Shown here: piece after piece, positions 20,840-31,137 of the stretch
Position numbering within the stretch: the first letter of the stretch is position 1
How the letters are laid out: each line of letters opens with the position of its first letter
Assembly: GCF_002531825.1 (NCBI RefSeq)
Contig: NZ_NWSX01000007.1
Location: 1 to 64,000, forward strand
Length of the DNA: 64,000 nt
DNA from: Rhizobium sp. J15
GTDB lineage: Bacteria; Pseudomonadota; Alphaproteobacteria; Rhizobiales; Rhizobiaceae
Direction: 5' to 3'
Program-made: the position numbers and the translations under genes
Notes under the pieces: generated by a model
What the model was told of the DNA's origin: nothing
Databases searched by the model: none
The model's input: the letters and a program-made list of their open reading frames with translations, nothing else

Positions 20840-21133
20840 TTACGCCTCCGGCTTGTTGAAGACCCAGTTATAGGCCTTGACCTCGACGCTTTCGAACAGC
20901 CCGGCCTGAGCGTAAGGGTCGGCATCGGCGAGCGCACGCGCCGCCTCTTTCGATTCCGCTTCCACGATGATCAGGCTGCCGCAGGGCTTACCCTCGTCAT
21001 CGAGAAACGGACCGGCGATCTTCAGCGTGCCCTTGGCATTCAGCCTGTTTAGATATTCGAGATGCGTCGGCCGCGTGTCCATGCGCACGTCCAAATGTCC
21101 CGGCTTGTCCTTGCAGAGCAGGGCGAAAAGCAT
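20840..21133 (-). CDS. YciI-like (YCII domain) protein
   Basis: A 97-residue YCII protein. It starts MLFALLCKDKPGHLDVRMDTRPTHLEYL, has the conserved His in the THLEYL helix, GPFLDDEGKPCGSLIIVEAES, and DPYAQAGLFESVEVKAYNWVF at the end. The EVE-YCII-gpsA order suggests one transcription unit from tsaD onward (tsaD is downstream of no leader on this strand except 23221). The biochemical role of YCII proteins remains uncertain. Confidence 0.9.
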   Translation of the reverse strand: MLFALLCKDKPGHLDVRMDTRPTHLEYLNRLNAKGTLKIAGPFLDDEGKPCGSLIIVEAESKEAARALADADPYAQAGLFESVEVKAYNWVFNKPEA

Positions 21134-21143
21134 GTCTGTTCTC

Positions 21144-22127
21144 CTATTCGGTGGTGATGGGACGCGTCATCAACTGCTCGATGGCGTCCGATATATCGAG
21201 CTTGCCGTCGATGATGGCGGAAATGGCGTCGGTGATCGGCATGCTGATCGAAAGCTCCGCGGCAAGCCGGGAGGCGACGGAGGCGGCAAGCGCGCCTTCC
21301 ACCAGTACCCCTTGCAGGGGATCGACCTTTTCGCCGCGCCCGAGCGCGATGCCGAAGCGCAGGTTGCGCGATTGATGGCTCGTTCCCGTCAGCACCAGAT
21401 CGCCGAGGCCGGAAAGCCCGCGCACCGTATCCGCCTTCCCGCCCTTAGCAACGACGAAGCGTGACATTTCCGCAAGCCCGCGCGCAATCAGCGCCGCACG
21501 CGCCGAATCGCCGATACCGCCGCCTTCGACGATGCCGCAGGCGATCGCCAGCACATTCTTGAGAGCGCCGCCGAGCTGTACGCCGATCCGGTCATCGGAA
21601 GCATAGAGCCGGAAGGTCCGACCGGAGATCGCCTGCGCCAGCCGCTCCGCGGTCTCCATGTCGGCAGCCGCGATCGCCATCGCCGTCGGCAGGCCTTTGG
21701 CGATGTCAGCGGCGAAGCCCGGGCCGGAAAGCACGGCGACCGGATGGTCGGGCAGTTCCCGTTCCAGCATGTCGGTCAGAAGATTGCCGGTTGCCCGCTC
21801 GATGCCCTTGGCGCAGCTGACGACGACGGCATCCTTGGAGAGATAAGGGCCATATTGCCGCGCGGCGTCGGCCTGGGCTTGCGAGGGCATGGCAAAGAGC
21901 ACGATGGAGGCCCCGGTGATCGCATCCGCCTCGGCCGAAAATTCCAGCGACTCGGGCAGCGGGATACCGGGCAGCACCGCGTCATGCAGCCGTTCGGCCT
22001 TCAGGTCGGCGATCAGCGACGGATCGCGCCCGACGAGCGTCACCGCGCTTCGCCCGGTAAGAGCGATAACGGCGGCGAGCGCCGTGCCGAAAGCCCCTGA
22101 TCCGACGACGGCGATCTTTTCGCTCAT
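21144..22127 (-). CDS. gpsA: Glycerol-3-phosphate dehydrogenase [NAD(P)+]
   Basis: A 327-residue enzyme making sn-glycerol-3-phosphate from dihydroxyacetone phosphate for phospholipid synthesis. It has the N-terminal [14 protein letters not shown] cofactor motif, [34 protein letters not shown], and the catalytic Lys in [18 protein letters not shown]. Its ATG overlaps the tsaD stop by four bases (ATGA), so expression is coupled to tsaD, an arrangement common in alphaproteobacteria. Confidence 0.96.
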   Translation of the reverse strand: MSEKIAVVGSGAFGTALAAVIALTGRSAVTLVGRDPSLIADLKAERLHDAVLPGIPLPESLEFSAEADAITGASIVLFAMPSQAQADAARQYGPYLSKDAVVVSCAKGIERATGNLLTDMLERELPDHPVAVLSGPGFAADIAKGLPTAMAIAAADMETAERLAQAISGRTFRLYASDDRIGVQLGGALKNVLAIACGIVEGGGIGDSARAALIARGLAEMSRFVVAKGGKADTVRGLSGLGDLVLTGTSHQSRNLRFGIALGRGEKVDPLQGVLVEGALAASVASRLAAELSISMPITDAISAIIDGKLDISDAIEQLMTRPITTE

Positions 22128-23221
22128 GCCTTGGCCCCTCTTTTTCCGAAACCGATCAGCGTCTCCGCCTTGGAATCGAGCGGCCAGCGCGAACGCGGCT
22201 GCACGTCGAGCGCATCAGGCGCTGCACCTGTCGCCATGCGCTCCAGTCCCGCCCAGGCGATCATCACGGCATTATCGGTGCAGAGGCTGAGCGGCGGCGC
22301 GATGAAGCGGAAGCCGTTCTTGTCGCAGAGCGCCTGCAGCGTGCCGCGCAGTTCGAGATTGGCGGCGACACCGCCGGCAACGACGAGCGCCGGCTTCTCG
22401 CCGGCAACAGGAAATTCCGTCTTGAACCGCTGCAGGCCGCGGCCGATGCGGTCCTTCAGCGTGCGTGAAATCGCCTTCTGGAACGAGGCGCAGATATCCG
22501 CGACGTCCTGATCGCTGAGCGGCGCGATCTCCTGTGCCGCCTGCCGCACCGCCGTCTTCAGGCCGGAGAAGGAGAAATCGAGCCGTGCCTCGCCGACGAG
22601 CGGGCGCGGAAAAGCGAAACGATCAGGATTGCCGTCCCGCGCCATCCGCTCCACCGCCGGGCCGCCGGGATAGGGCAGGCCGAGCAGCTTTGCCGTCTTG
22701 TCGAAGGCTTCGCCGAGCGCATCGTCGATCGTCGTGCCCCAGCGCTCATACTGCCCGACGTCGCGCACGAGGATCAATTGCGTATGGCCGCCGGAAACGA
22801 GCAGCATCAGATAGGGAAAGGTGAGACCATCCGTCAGCCGCGCCGTCAGCGCATGACCTTCGAGATGGTTGACCGCATAGAGCGGCTTGCCGGCGGCTCT
22901 CGCGATCGCCTTGCCGGTCATCAACCCCACAAGCAGCCCGCCAATCAACCCTGGCCCTGATGTGGCGGCGATGGCGTCGACATCACCAAGCGACACATTG
23001 GCGCGCGCCAGGGCCTGCTCGATCAGCTCGTCCAGCGCCTCGACATGGGCGCGCGCGGCGATCTCTGGCACCACGCCGCCATAGGCGCTGTGCTCATCGA
23101 GCTGGGAAAGCACGACGTCGGAGAGTATCCTGGAATGCCCCTCCGCATCGCGCTCGACGACCGCCGCGGCGGTCTCGTCGCAGCTCGTTTCGATGCCAAG
23201 GATGCGCAGAAAGGGAACCAT
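22124..23221 (-). CDS. tsaD: tRNA N6-threonylcarbamoyladenosine synthase subunit
   Basis: A 365-residue Kae1/Gcp-family protein. It transfers the threonylcarbamoyl group to A37 of ANN-decoding tRNAs with TsaB and TsaE, which are not in this window. It has [14 protein letters not shown] at the N terminus and the metal-binding [12 protein letters not shown]. Also present are the ASKH-fold segments [21 protein letters not shown] and [15 protein letters not shown]. The ATG at 23221 ([14 protein letters not shown]) is the family start. The reading frame is open much further upstream, but that part is antisense to hemC. It is divergent from hemC across 72 bases. Confidence 0.96.
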   Translation of the reverse strand: MVPFLRILGIETSCDETAAAVVERDAEGHSRILSDVVLSQLDEHSAYGGVVPEIAARAHVEALDELIEQALARANVSLGDVDAIAATSGPGLIGGLLVGLMTGKAIARAAGKPLYAVNHLEGHALTARLTDGLTFPYLMLLVSGGHTQLILVRDVGQYERWGTTIDDALGEAFDKTAKLLGLPYPGGPAVERMARDGNPDRFAFPRPLVGEARLDFSFSGLKTAVRQAAQEIAPLSDQDVADICASFQKAISRTLKDRIGRGLQRFKTEFPVAGEKPALVVAGGVAANLELRGTLQALCDKNGFRFIAPPLSLCTDNAVMIAWAGLERMATGAAPDALDVQPRSRWPLDSKAETLIGFGKRGAKA

Positions 23222-23293
23222 AAGGCCTGTTCGTTGATTGCGATGGGGCCGAAACCCGTTTACGAGAACTCCGGTAACAACGGAACAGAGCGG

Positions 23294-24223
23294 ATGCAAA
23301 CAAAACCTTTCCGGATCGGCACGCGAGGCAGCCCGCTGGCGCTTGCCCAGGCGCATGAGGCCCGCGACAGGCTGATGGCGGCGCACCACCTGCCCGAGGA
23401 GATGTTCGAGATCGTCGTGCTGACGACCAGGGGCGACCGCATCACCGACCGGTCGCTCGCCGAGATCGGCGGCAAGGGCCTGTTCACCGAAGAGCTCGAA
23501 CAGAAGCTTGCCGCGGGCGAGCTGGATTTCGCCGTGCACTCCGCCAAGGACATGCCGACGAAGCTGCCCGACGGCCTTCATCTCTCCGCCTACCTTCCGC
23601 GCGAAGATATCCGCGACGCCGTCATCGGCCGCACCGCGCCCAAGCTGATCGACCTGCCGCATGGCGCAACCGTCGGCTCCTCGTCGCTGCGCCGCCAGGC
23701 GCTGATCCGCCGCATGCGGCCCGACATCAAGGTTATCACCTTTCGCGGTCTGGTCGAAACGCGCCTGCGCAAGCTGGAAGAGGGTCAGGTGGATGCGACG
23801 CTGCTGGCGCTTGCCGGCCTGAAACGGCTGGGGAAGGTCGAGGTGCTGACCGATATTCTCGACCCAGACACCTTCCCGCCGGCGCCGGCGCAGGGAGCGA
23901 TCTGCATCGAAAGCCGCATCGGCGACACCAGGACCGACGATCTGCTGGCGGCTGTCAACGATGCGCCGACCTTCGACACCGTCTCCTGCGAACGCGCCTT
24001 TCTCGCCGCTCTCGACGGCTCCTGCCGCACGCCGATCGGCGGTTACGCCGTCTGCGAAGGCGACCTCATCCGCTTTTCCGGCCTCATCATCACGCCAGAC
24101 GGCCGCAGCCAGCATGCCGTGACGATCGACGGCCACCGCCGCGATGCGGCCGCCCTCGGCACCCGCGCCGGCCAGGACGTGCGCGCCAGGGCCGGCAGCG
24201 CCTTCTTCGACGACTGGCACTGA
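23294..24223 (+). CDS. hemC: Hydroxymethylbilane synthase (porphobilinogen deaminase)
   Basis: A 309-residue enzyme joining four porphobilinogens into hydroxymethylbilane. It has [14 protein letters not shown] at the N terminus, [36 protein letters not shown], and [10 protein letters not shown]. The dipyrromethane cofactor Cys is in [16 protein letters not shown] at 23294 is the family start. The promoter must lie in the short 72-base gap shared with tsaD. It opens the plus-strand hemC-hemD-Mic60-hemY group. Confidence 0.96.
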   Translation: MQTKPFRIGTRGSPLALAQAHEARDRLMAAHHLPEEMFEIVVLTTRGDRITDRSLAEIGGKGLFTEELEQKLAAGELDFAVHSAKDMPTKLPDGLHLSAYLPREDIRDAVIGRTAPKLIDLPHGATVGSSSLRRQALIRRMRPDIKVITFRGLVETRLRKLEEGQVDATLLALAGLKRLGKVEVLTDILDPDTFPPAPAQGAICIESRIGDTRTDDLLAAVNDAPTFDTVSCERAFLAALDGSCRTPIGGYAVCEGDLIRFSGLIITPDGRSQHAVTIDGHRRDAAALGTRAGQDVRARAGSAFFDDWH

Positions 24224-24230
24224 AGCGACC

Positions 24231-24938
24231 ATGCGCGTGCTCGTCACCCGCCCCGCGCATTCGGCCGAGAAAACCGCTCGACGTCTGCGCGATATGGGCC
24301 ACGAGCCGCTGCTGCTGCCATTGCGCCAGCCATTGCATGACAGCCTCGCCGCCGCGCGCGCACTTGCAGCCGGCAGCGGCCCGATCGCCGTGACCAGCGC
24401 CGAAGCGCTCAGGGTCGTTTCCGCTCTCGGCGAGACGCTTCGCCCTCATCTTGCCCGCCCGCTTTTTGCGGTCGGCGAGGCGACGGCGAAAGAAGCCGAA
24501 AGCCTCGGTTTCCGATCGGTCTCCTCCTCCTCCGGCAACGGCCGCGATCTCGCCGATCTGATCGCGGCGCAAGGTGCGGACGGCTTGCTCTACCTTGCCG
24601 GCCTGCCGCGGGCGGAAACCTTCGAGCAGGGATTGCGCGATCTCGGCATCCGCTTTTCCGTCGCCGAATGTTATCGCATGCAGCCGGCCGCCCCCGGCCC
24701 CGCCGCGATCGAAGCGCTTTTTTCGGGCGGCCGGCCCGAAGCCATTCTGTTCTATTCCCGGCAGACGGCCGACGATTTCTTTCATCTGCCCGATCTCCGG
24801 GCGGCCTTGCCGGAAGCCGGAGAAATCCGCCTTCTCTGCCTCAGCGAGGCGGTGGCGCAGGCCATTCCGGTGGCTCTGAAAGACAAGGTGACGATTGCGC
24901 CGATGCCGGATGAGAAAAGTCTTTTGTCGCTGCTTTGA
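24231..24938 (+). CDS. hemD: Uroporphyrinogen-III synthase
   Basis: A 235-residue enzyme that cyclises hydroxymethylbilane with inversion of ring D. HemD sequences diverge strongly. Support comes from [19 protein letters not shown] at the N terminus, the region [28 protein letters not shown], and [16 protein letters not shown]. The position seven bases after hemC also supports the call. The ATG at 24231 gives the usual length. Confidence 0.92.
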   Translation: MRVLVTRPAHSAEKTARRLRDMGHEPLLLPLRQPLHDSLAAARALAAGSGPIAVTSAEALRVVSALGETLRPHLARPLFAVGEATAKEAESLGFRSVSSSSGNGRDLADLIAAQGADGLLYLAGLPRAETFEQGLRDLGIRFSVAECYRMQPAAPGPAAIEALFSGGRPEAILFYSRQTADDFFHLPDLRAALPEAGEIRLLCLSEAVAQAIPVALKDKVTIAPMPDEKSLLSLL

Positions 24939-25027
24939 ATGCTTTAGCCGCCCAAATTTGATCTAACCTCTTCCCTTAACTGGCATCACTGTCTAGTTTC
25001 GTTGCAATGCAGGATAAAGAGGACCTC

Positions 25028-26272
25028 ATGGTATCGGGAAATCCGCCACGCCATTCCAAGAGCCCCGACGAGCCGGTCACGATCGACCTCGATTCTCAGG
25101 ATTTCGCCTCTGCTGACGATACCGAAAAGTCGGTGGAGAAGGATGCCGGCGACGCGGACAGCACCACCGCAGATCTGGCTGCGCCGCCCGAAACGGATCC
25201 CCCACCGCCGGCCGAACATGAAGACGAGCCCGTAATGGATGCGCGGGAGGAAGAGCCGGCAGCACCGGAGCCTGCCTTCACGCCCCCTCCTGAACAGCCG
25301 GCACCGCGGGGCGGCACCTCGGGCCTCATCGCCGCCGGCATCTTCGGCGGCCTTGTCGCTCTGCTCGGTGCAGGCGCCATTCAATATGCCGGCTACTTCC
25401 CGGGCTCTTCCTCGCAACAGGCCTCCTCGGCGGAAACTGCCAATCTTTCCGGCGAGATCGACGGGCTGAAGCAGGCCGTCGCCAATCTCGCCGCCAACCC
25501 GGCGAGCACGGATGACGCGGCGCTTGAACAGCGCATCGCCGCGCTGGAAACGGCGGCCAAGGCTCCCGCGGCCGGTGCGTCGGCCGATTCGGCCAATGTC
25601 GATGCGCTCAACCAGAAGATTGCGGAGCTCAGCGGTCAGGTCGATCAGCTGCGTTCGATGCTCGCCCAGTCCTCCGAACAGCAGACGAGCAGCGACGCCG
25701 ATATCGCCAAGCGCCTTGCCGAGGCCGAGAAGAAGCTCAACGAGCCGCGCGAGGATGTCGCCGTCGCCCGGGCTATCGCGGCCGCCGCCCTCAAGGCGGC
25801 GATCGATCGCGGCGGCCCCTTCCTTGCCGAGCTCGATACTTTCGCCGGCGTCGCGCCCGACGATCCTGCCGTCGCCGACCTGCGCGCCTTTGCCGAGACA
25901 GGCATTCCCTCGCGCGCCGAGCTGATGCGTCAGGCCCCCGACGTTGCGACCGCGATCGTCGAAGCCGTCAACCAGCCGGATCCGAACCAGAGCTGGTCGG
26001 ACCGCCTGATGGCCAGCGCGAAATCGCTGGTGACCGTTCGTCCCGTCGGCAATATCGAGGGCGAGAGCGTGGAAGCGATCGCCGCCCGCATGGAGGACAA
26101 GGTGAAGAACGGCGACCTGCCCGGCGCGTCTTCCGAATGGAACAACCTGCCCGCTCCCGCCAAGCAGGCCTCCGCCGCCTTCAAGCAGTCGCTGGAAGCG
26201 CGTATCCGCGTCGAGGAACTGGTCGGCGGGGCACTGTCGAAGGCCGTCACCGGCACCGGCAAGGAGGGCTGA
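25028..26272 (+). CDS. Mic60/mitofilin-like membrane protein
   Basis: A 414-residue protein. It has an acidic, Pro-rich N-terminal region (about 1-93), one transmembrane helix (about 95-117, SGLIAAGIFGGLVALLGAG), and a long Ala/Glu-rich coiled-coil region. A C-terminal mitofilin-like domain ends SAAFKQSLEARIRVEELVGGAL. Alphaproteobacterial homologues of mitochondrial Mic60 are found in exactly this place, between hemD and hemY, and can shape intracytoplasmic membranes. The ATG at 25028 follows AGAGGA; an ATG at 25007 would add seven residues. A role in envelope architecture is inference from published homologues. Confidence 0.85.
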   Translation: MVSGNPPRHSKSPDEPVTIDLDSQDFASADDTEKSVEKDAGDADSTTADLAAPPETDPPPPAEHEDEPVMDAREEEPAAPEPAFTPPPEQPAPRGGTSGLIAAGIFGGLVALLGAGAIQYAGYFPGSSSQQASSAETANLSGEIDGLKQAVANLAANPASTDDAALEQRIAALETAAKAPAAGASADSANVDALNQKIAELSGQVDQLRSMLAQSSEQQTSSDADIAKRLAEAEKKLNEPREDVAVARAIAAAALKAAIDRGGPFLAELDTFAGVAPDDPAVADLRAFAETGIPSRAELMRQAPDVATAIVEAVNQPDPNQSWSDRLMASAKSLVTVRPVGNIEGESVEAIAARMEDKVKNGDLPGASSEWNNLPAPAKQASAAFKQSLEARIRVEELVGGALSKAVTGTGKEG

Positions 26273-26276
26273 GACC

Positions 26277-27881
26277 ATGATCAGACTCGTCGTTTTCGCC
26301 GTCCTGGTGCTGCTTCTCGCCTATGGCTTCTCCTGGTTCGCCGATCGTCCCGGCGACATCTCGCTGATCTGGGAAGGCCAGATCTATCAGACGAAGCTGA
26401 TCGTCGCCGTCAGCGCGATCATCGCTCTCATCGCCGCCGTGATGATCGTCTGGTGGTTCGTTCGCCTGATCTGGACCTCGCCGCATTCCGTGACCCGCTA
26501 TTTCCGCGCCCGCAAGCGCGACCGCGGCTATCAGGCGCTGTCGACCGGCCTGATTGCCGCCGGCGCCGGCAACGCACTCCTCGCGCGCAAGATGGCCGCC
26601 CGCTCGCGCGGCCTCATCCGCGCCGACCAGGAGCCGCTGATCAATTTGTTGGAGGCCCAGGCTGCGCTCATCGAAGGCCGCCATGACGAGGCGCGCGCCA
26701 AGTTCGAGGCCATGGCCAACGATCCCGAGACGCGCGAGCTCGGCCTGCGCGGCCTCTATCTGGAAGCCCGCCGCCTCGGCGCCAACGAGGCCGCCCGCCA
26801 ATATGCCGAGAAGGCCGCCGACAACGCGCCTTACCTGCCCTGGGCCGCGCAGGCGACGCTCGAATATCGCAGCCAGGCCGGCCGCTGGGACGATGCGATC
26901 CGCCTGCTCGAACAGCAGAAGGCCGCCCGCGTCGTCGAAAAGACCGAAGCCAACCGCCTGCATGCCGTCCTCCTGACGGCGCGCGCCGACGAGAAGCTGG
27001 AAGGCAACCCGGCCGGCGCCCGCGACGACGCCCTGCAGGCGCTGAAGCTCGCCGCCGACTTCATTCCGGCCGCCCTCATCGCCGCCAAGGCTCTCTTCCG
27101 CGAAGGCGGCTTGCGCAAGGCCGCCTCGATCCTCGAACAGGCCTGGAAATCGGCGCCTCATCCCGAGATCGGCCGCACCTATGTCAAGGCGCGCAGCGGC
27201 GACTCCACCCTCGACCGGCTGAAGCGGGCCGAGCGGCTGGAAGGAATGCGTCCGAACAATGTCGAATCCCTTCTCGTCGTCGCGCAGGCCGCTCTCGACG
27301 CGCAGGAATTCGCCAAGGCCCGCGCCAAGGCGGAAGCGGCCGCGCGCATGGAGCCGCGCGAAGCCGCCTTCCTGCTGCTGGCCGATATCGAGGAAGCCGA
27401 AACCGGCGACCAGGGCCGCGTGCGCCACTGGCTCGCCCAGGCGCTGAAAGCCCCGCGCGATCCGGCCTGGGTGGCCGACGGCTTCGTATCGGACAAATGG
27501 CTGCCGGTATCGCCGGTGACCGGTCGCATCGACGCCTTCGAATGGAAAGCACCCTTCGGCCAGATCGAAGGTCCGCTCGAAGATGGCTCGGCTCCGGCTT
27601 CGATCGAAACCGCGCTGAAGACGCTGCCGCCGCTGCGTGACGTCAAGCCGGAAAGCCCGGTCAACGACCATCGCATCATCGAGCTCGAACGCGCGGCAAC
27701 CATTGCCGAGGCCGTCCGGCCGGCTCCGGCGCCCGCCAAGCCAAAACCCGAGCCGGCCGCCGGCGATAGGGCGCCTTCACTGAGCGAGGGCAAGCCCTTC
27801 TTCGGTGGATTGCCCGACGATCCGGGCGTTCGCGATCCCAGGGTGGAACCGGAATCCAGGACACGGCTCCGCCTTTTCTGA
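26277..27881 (+). CDS. hemY: HemY-like TPR membrane protein
   Basis: A 534-residue protein with two N-terminal membrane helices (about 2-18 and 41-62) and the HemY_N signature PGDISLIWEGQIYQT. A long tetratricopeptide-rich cytoplasmic or periplasmic region follows, with a Pro-rich tail. It is not the protoporphyrinogen oxidase also called HemY in Bacillus; the proteobacterial protein's biochemical role is unsettled. It starts four bases after the Mic60-like gene, so the two are made together. Confidence 0.9.
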   Translation: MIRLVVFAVLVLLLAYGFSWFADRPGDISLIWEGQIYQTKLIVAVSAIIALIAAVMIVWWFVRLIWTSPHSVTRYFRARKRDRGYQALSTGLIAAGAGNALLARKMAARSRGLIRADQEPLINLLEAQAALIEGRHDEARAKFEAMANDPETRELGLRGLYLEARRLGANEAARQYAEKAADNAPYLPWAAQATLEYRSQAGRWDDAIRLLEQQKAARVVEKTEANRLHAVLLTARADEKLEGNPAGARDDALQALKLAADFIPAALIAAKALFREGGLRKAASILEQAWKSAPHPEIGRTYVKARSGDSTLDRLKRAERLEGMRPNNVESLLVVAQAALDAQEFAKARAKAEAAARMEPREAAFLLLADIEEAETGDQGRVRHWLAQALKAPRDPAWVADGFVSDKWLPVSPVTGRIDAFEWKAPFGQIEGPLEDGSAPASIETALKTLPPLRDVKPESPVNDHRIIELERAATIAEAVRPAPAPAKPKPEPAAGDRAPSLSEGKPFFGGLPDDPGVRDPRVEPESRTRLRLF

Positions 27882-27898
27882 AATGGAACGACAACCGC

Positions 27899-28384
27899 AT
27901 GTTCGAACGCTTCCAGGCCTTCTTCCACAATCTGACCTCCGATCACGCCAGGAAGGGCTTTGCCCCTGACGATCCGCGCATCGCGGTGGCCGCGCTTTGC
28001 ATGCAGGTCATGGAAGCCGACGGCCAGATCAAGGCCAGCGAGAAGAAACGGCTGCGCAAGCTGTTGAAGGAGCAATATGCGCTCGACGGCAAGCAGCTCG
28101 ACGCCCTGATGGCCGCCGGCCTGGAGGCCGAAAGCACCGCGGTCGATTATTATCGCTTCACCTCCGATCTCAAGCGCCACCTCAACACGGAGCAGCGGCT
28201 GGAGCTGATCGGCGTCCTCTGGGACATCGTCTATGCCGATGGCGAGCGCAGCGAGATGGAAGACCATGTGATCTGGCGGATCGCCGACCTGCTCGGCGTC
28301 TCCTCGCGCGAGCGCATCCAGAAGCGGCAGGAGGCCGCCGCCAGGGTGACCGATGTCCAGGTTCTGCAAGATGACAGCGACTGA
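27899..28384 (+). CDS. TerB-family protein
   Basis: A 161-residue all-helical protein with the TerB pattern. Two acidic helix pairs, MQVMEADGQIKASEKKRL and DIVYADGERSEMEDHVIWRIADLLGV, are the characteristic metal-coordinating repeats. The family is named from tellurite resistance but most members have no known role. It starts 17 bases after hemY and its stop lies inside the next gene (14-base overlap), so it is part of the hem transcription unit. Confidence 0.87.
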   Translation: MFERFQAFFHNLTSDHARKGFAPDDPRIAVAALCMQVMEADGQIKASEKKRLRKLLKEQYALDGKQLDALMAAGLEAESTAVDYYRFTSDLKRHLNTEQRLELIGVLWDIVYADGERSEMEDHVIWRIADLLGVSSRERIQKRQEAAARVTDVQVLQDDSD

Positions 28385-29126
28385 GCGAAATCCGGACCGC
28401 GACCGGCGACCCATCCTCATCGTCCTGCATCAGGAGCGGTCGAGCCCCGGCCGCGTCGGCCAGCTGCTCGTCGAAAAGGGCTATCGCCTCGATATAAGAC
28501 GCCCGGTCCTCGGCGAACCGCTTCCGGCGACGCTTGCCGATCATGCCGGCGTCGTCGTCTTCGGCGGGCCGATGAGCGCCAATGATCCCGATGACTTCAT
28601 CAAGAAAGAAATCGACTGGATCCAAATTCCGCTGCGGGAAAAACGGCCCTATCTCGGCATCTGCCTCGGCGCGCAGATGCTGGTCCATCAGCTCGGCGGC
28701 AAGGTGCAGCCGAATGCCGACGGCTCGACGGAGATCGGCTGGTATCCGCTGAGGCCGACGGAGAGAGGCCGGCTGCTGATGCACTGGCCGAAGATGGTCT
28801 ATCATTTCCATCGCGAAGGCTTCGCGCTGCCGCACGGCGCCGATCTCCTGGCCGAAGGCGATGCCTATCCGAACCAGGCCTTCCGCTACGACGGCAATGC
28901 CTGGGGCTTGCAGTTCCATGCCGAACTCACCCGGGTGATGATGCATCGCTGGGTCGTGCACGGCGCGCACCGCTTCATCCTGCCGAACGCCCAGCAGGGC
29001 CGCGAACATCTCGAAGGCCGCATGCTGTTCGACGCGCCGCTGAGAGCCTGGCTGACCGAATTTCTCGATATCGTCTTCGAAGGCAAGACGGCGAAAGCGG
29101 TCTCGCCGACCACGCTTTCCGCATAG
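28371..29126 (+). CDS. Class I glutamine amidotransferase-like protein
   Basis: A 251-residue single-domain amidotransferase. It has the oxyanion strand VVVFGGPMSAND, the nucleophile elbow GICLGAQMLVHQLGG with the active Cys, and the catalytic His in LQFHAELT. It resembles GMP-synthase-like glutamine amidotransferases of the GuaA1/YfeJ type. No synthetase partner is fused or adjacent, so its acceptor is unknown. I chose the ATG at 28371 (MTATERN), which overlaps the TerB gene; a longer start at 28353 is less likely. Confidence 0.88.
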   Translation: MTATERNPDRDRRPILIVLHQERSSPGRVGQLLVEKGYRLDIRRPVLGEPLPATLADHAGVVVFGGPMSANDPDDFIKKEIDWIQIPLREKRPYLGICLGAQMLVHQLGGKVQPNADGSTEIGWYPLRPTERGRLLMHWPKMVYHFHREGFALPHGADLLAEGDAYPNQAFRYDGNAWGLQFHAELTRVMMHRWVVHGAHRFILPNAQQGREHLEGRMLFDAPLRAWLTEFLDIVFEGKTAKAVSPTTLSA

Positions 29127-29151
29127 ATCGCCGCGGACAGGCAGCTGCGCC

Positions 29152-30393
29152 CTATGCCGACGCGCTGGGCGCGTCGAGCGTATCGATCCGGCGTAATTTC
29201 GGGAAACTCGAAGCCCAGATCGCCGCGACAACAAGCGTTCCGATCCCGCCGATGACGACTGCCGGCACCGCGCCGAAGATCGATGCCATCGTGCCTGCCC
29301 TGAATTCACCGAGCTCGTTCGAGGCGCCGACGAAGACCATGTTGACCGCATTGACCCGGCCGCGCAGGTGATCCGGCGTCCAGAGCGCGATCAGGCTCTC
29401 ACGCACATAGACCGATATCATGTCGGCCGCCCCCATCAGGGCGAGTGCGGCGATGGAGACTTCGGTGTTGGTCGAAACGCCGAAGATGATGGTTCCGACA
29501 CCGAACAGGGCGACGCCGATGAACATATAGAGGCCGGCGCGGTGCTTCAGCGGATAGGCGGCCAGGAAGACCGCCATGACGATGGCGCCGAGCCCGGGTG
29601 CGGCGCGCAGCAATCCGAGGCCCCAGGGCCCAAGCGTCAGGATATCGCGGGCGAATATCGGCATCAGGGCGGTGGCGCCGCCAAGCAGCACGGCGAAAAG
29701 ATCAAGCGAGATCGCGCCGAACACAACCTTCTCGGCGCGGATGAAACTGAAGCCGCCGAGGATCATCGCCCAGCTCTTCGCCTCGCCCGTCGTCTTCTGT
29801 TCCGGCTTCGGGATCATGTAGAGAAGAGCAGCGCCAAGAATGGAAAAGACCACCGCCACCGTATAGGCGGTCGTGGCGCTGATGCCATAGAGCAGACCGC
29901 CGAGCACCGGTCCGGTGATCGCCGCCAGTTGCCAGGACGAGGAATTCCAGGCGATCGCGTTGGAAAGCGCATGCTCCGGCACGAGATTGGGCGCGAGAGA
30001 CTGCACCGCCGGCGACATGAAGGCGCGTTCGATGCCGAAGATCAGCAGCACCGCAAAGACCGGCCAGGGCGCAAAGGTATCCGTCGCCGTCATGACGAGC
30101 AGCGCCAGCGTGCAGAGCGCGCTCACCAGCGAGCACAGCGCGGCGATGGCCCGGCGATTGTGCCGGTCGGCCACCGAGCCGGTGACAAGGATGAGCAGCA
30201 GCGACGGCAGGAACTGCACGAGGCCGATCAGACCGAGATAGATCGCCTTGCCCGTCTGGTCGTACATCTGCCAGCCGACCGCGACGCTGACGATCTGCTG
30301 CGAGAAGGAGAGCAGAAAGCGGGCAAAGAAGAAGCGGGTGTAGGACGAATGCCGGAACGCGGCAAAACGGTCTCCGGTGGGCGAAAACGACAT
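29152..30393 (-). CDS. MFS transporter, EntS-like
   Basis: A 413-residue membrane protein with about twelve helices. The RHSSYTRFFFARFLLSFSQQIVSVAVGWQMYD N-terminal region and GSVADRHNRRAIAALC loop are typical of the MFS_3/EntS group of exporters. The substrate is unknown. It converges with the amidotransferase gene (25 bases between stops) and is divergent from the YggT gene. Confidence 0.87.
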   Translation of the reverse strand: MSFSPTGDRFAAFRHSSYTRFFFARFLLSFSQQIVSVAVGWQMYDQTGKAIYLGLIGLVQFLPSLLLILVTGSVADRHNRRAIAALCSLVSALCTLALLVMTATDTFAPWPVFAVLLIFGIERAFMSPAVQSLAPNLVPEHALSNAIAWNSSSWQLAAITGPVLGGLLYGISATTAYTVAVVFSILGAALLYMIPKPEQKTTGEAKSWAMILGGFSFIRAEKVVFGAISLDLFAVLLGGATALMPIFARDILTLGPWGLGLLRAAPGLGAIVMAVFLAAYPLKHRAGLYMFIGVALFGVGTIIFGVSTNTEVSIAALALMGAADMISVYVRESLIALWTPDHLRGRVNAVNMVFVGASNELGEFRAGTMASIFGAVPAVVIGGIGTLVVAAIWASSFPKLRRIDTLDAPSASA

Positions 30394-30532
30394 GAGCCTT
30401 GTCCGAGGAAGCGGGCGCCGGAATGACTGCGAAGCCGCCCGTTAAACATGATCTGCCATGCGTTTCGACACGGCACTTGCCCGTTTAGTCGCCAATGTCT
30501 ACATGTCTGTCAACAACCAATTGGAGACGACG

Positions 30533-30823
30533 ATGTTTGCCTTGTTTCAAACCATTGATTTGGTTTTGAATATTTACACCTGGATACTGATTGCCAGTGC
30601 CGTTTTCTCCTGGCTCTATGCGTTCAACGTCATCAATTCCAGCAACCAGTTCGTCAATTCGGTCGGCATGTTCCTCTATAATGTCACCGAACCCGCGCTG
30701 AAGCCGATCCGTCGCCTGCTGCCCAATCTCGGCGGCATCGACATTTCCCCGATCATCCTGCTGGTGATCATTTTCTTCCTGCGCACCTTCCTTTGGACCA
30801 CGCTTTACCCGCTGGTCTCTTGA
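30533..30823 (+). CDS. YggT-family membrane protein
   Basis: A 96-residue protein with two membrane helices and the family pattern. It has [19 protein letters not shown], then [38 protein letters not shown]. YggT proteins are found near cell-division and DUF167 genes; their role is unknown. ATG at 30533 follows GGAG. The stop overlaps the TTG start of the next gene. Confidence 0.92.
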   Translation: MFALFQTIDLVLNIYTWILIASAVFSWLYAFNVINSSNQFVNSVGMFLYNVTEPALKPIRRLLPNLGGIDISPIILLVIIFFLRTFLWTTLYPLVS

Positions 30824-31137
30824 GTCCTCCCTGGAGGCTGTTCGCCGATCACCTGCGCCTGGCCATTCGGCTGACGCCGAATGCCGGGCGAGACTCGCTC
30901 GACGGCATCGAGGCCGATGGCGAAGGCGGAACGCTTCTGAAGGCGCGCGTCACGGCGGTGCCGGAGAAAGGCAAGGCCAACAAGGCCCTCATCCTTCTCG
31001 TCGCAGGCTCCCTGCGTATTCCCAAATCGTCCGTCAGCCTCGTCTCCGGCGAAACCGCGCGTAAAAAAATCCTCCGGATCGACGGCGATCCAGAGGATTT
31101 GGCAAGAAAGCTCGAGGCCTCTTTTCCGGCTGAATGA
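30820..31137 (+). CDS. DUF167 (YggU-like) protein
   Basis: A 105-residue protein of the DUF167 fold. It has [18 protein letters not shown], the [21 protein letters not shown] core and [20 protein letters not shown]. The best start is the TTG at 30820, overlapping the YggT stop (TTGA). YggT-DUF167 pairing is widespread. Its function is unknown. Confidence 0.9.
   Translation: MSPPWRLFADHLRLAIRLTPNAGRDSLDGIEADGEGGTLLKARVTAVPEKGKANKALILLVAGSLRIPKSSVSLVSGETARKKILRIDGDPEDLARKLEASFPAE

Noticed and set aside
23222..24247. Possible N-terminal extension of tsaD
   Set aside because: The frame is open upstream but it is antisense to hemC and the family start is at 23221.
26277..27881. HemY as protoporphyrinogen oxidase
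   Set aside because: It has TPR and two N-terminal helices and no FAD motif; the name is shared with an unrelated Bacillus enzyme.
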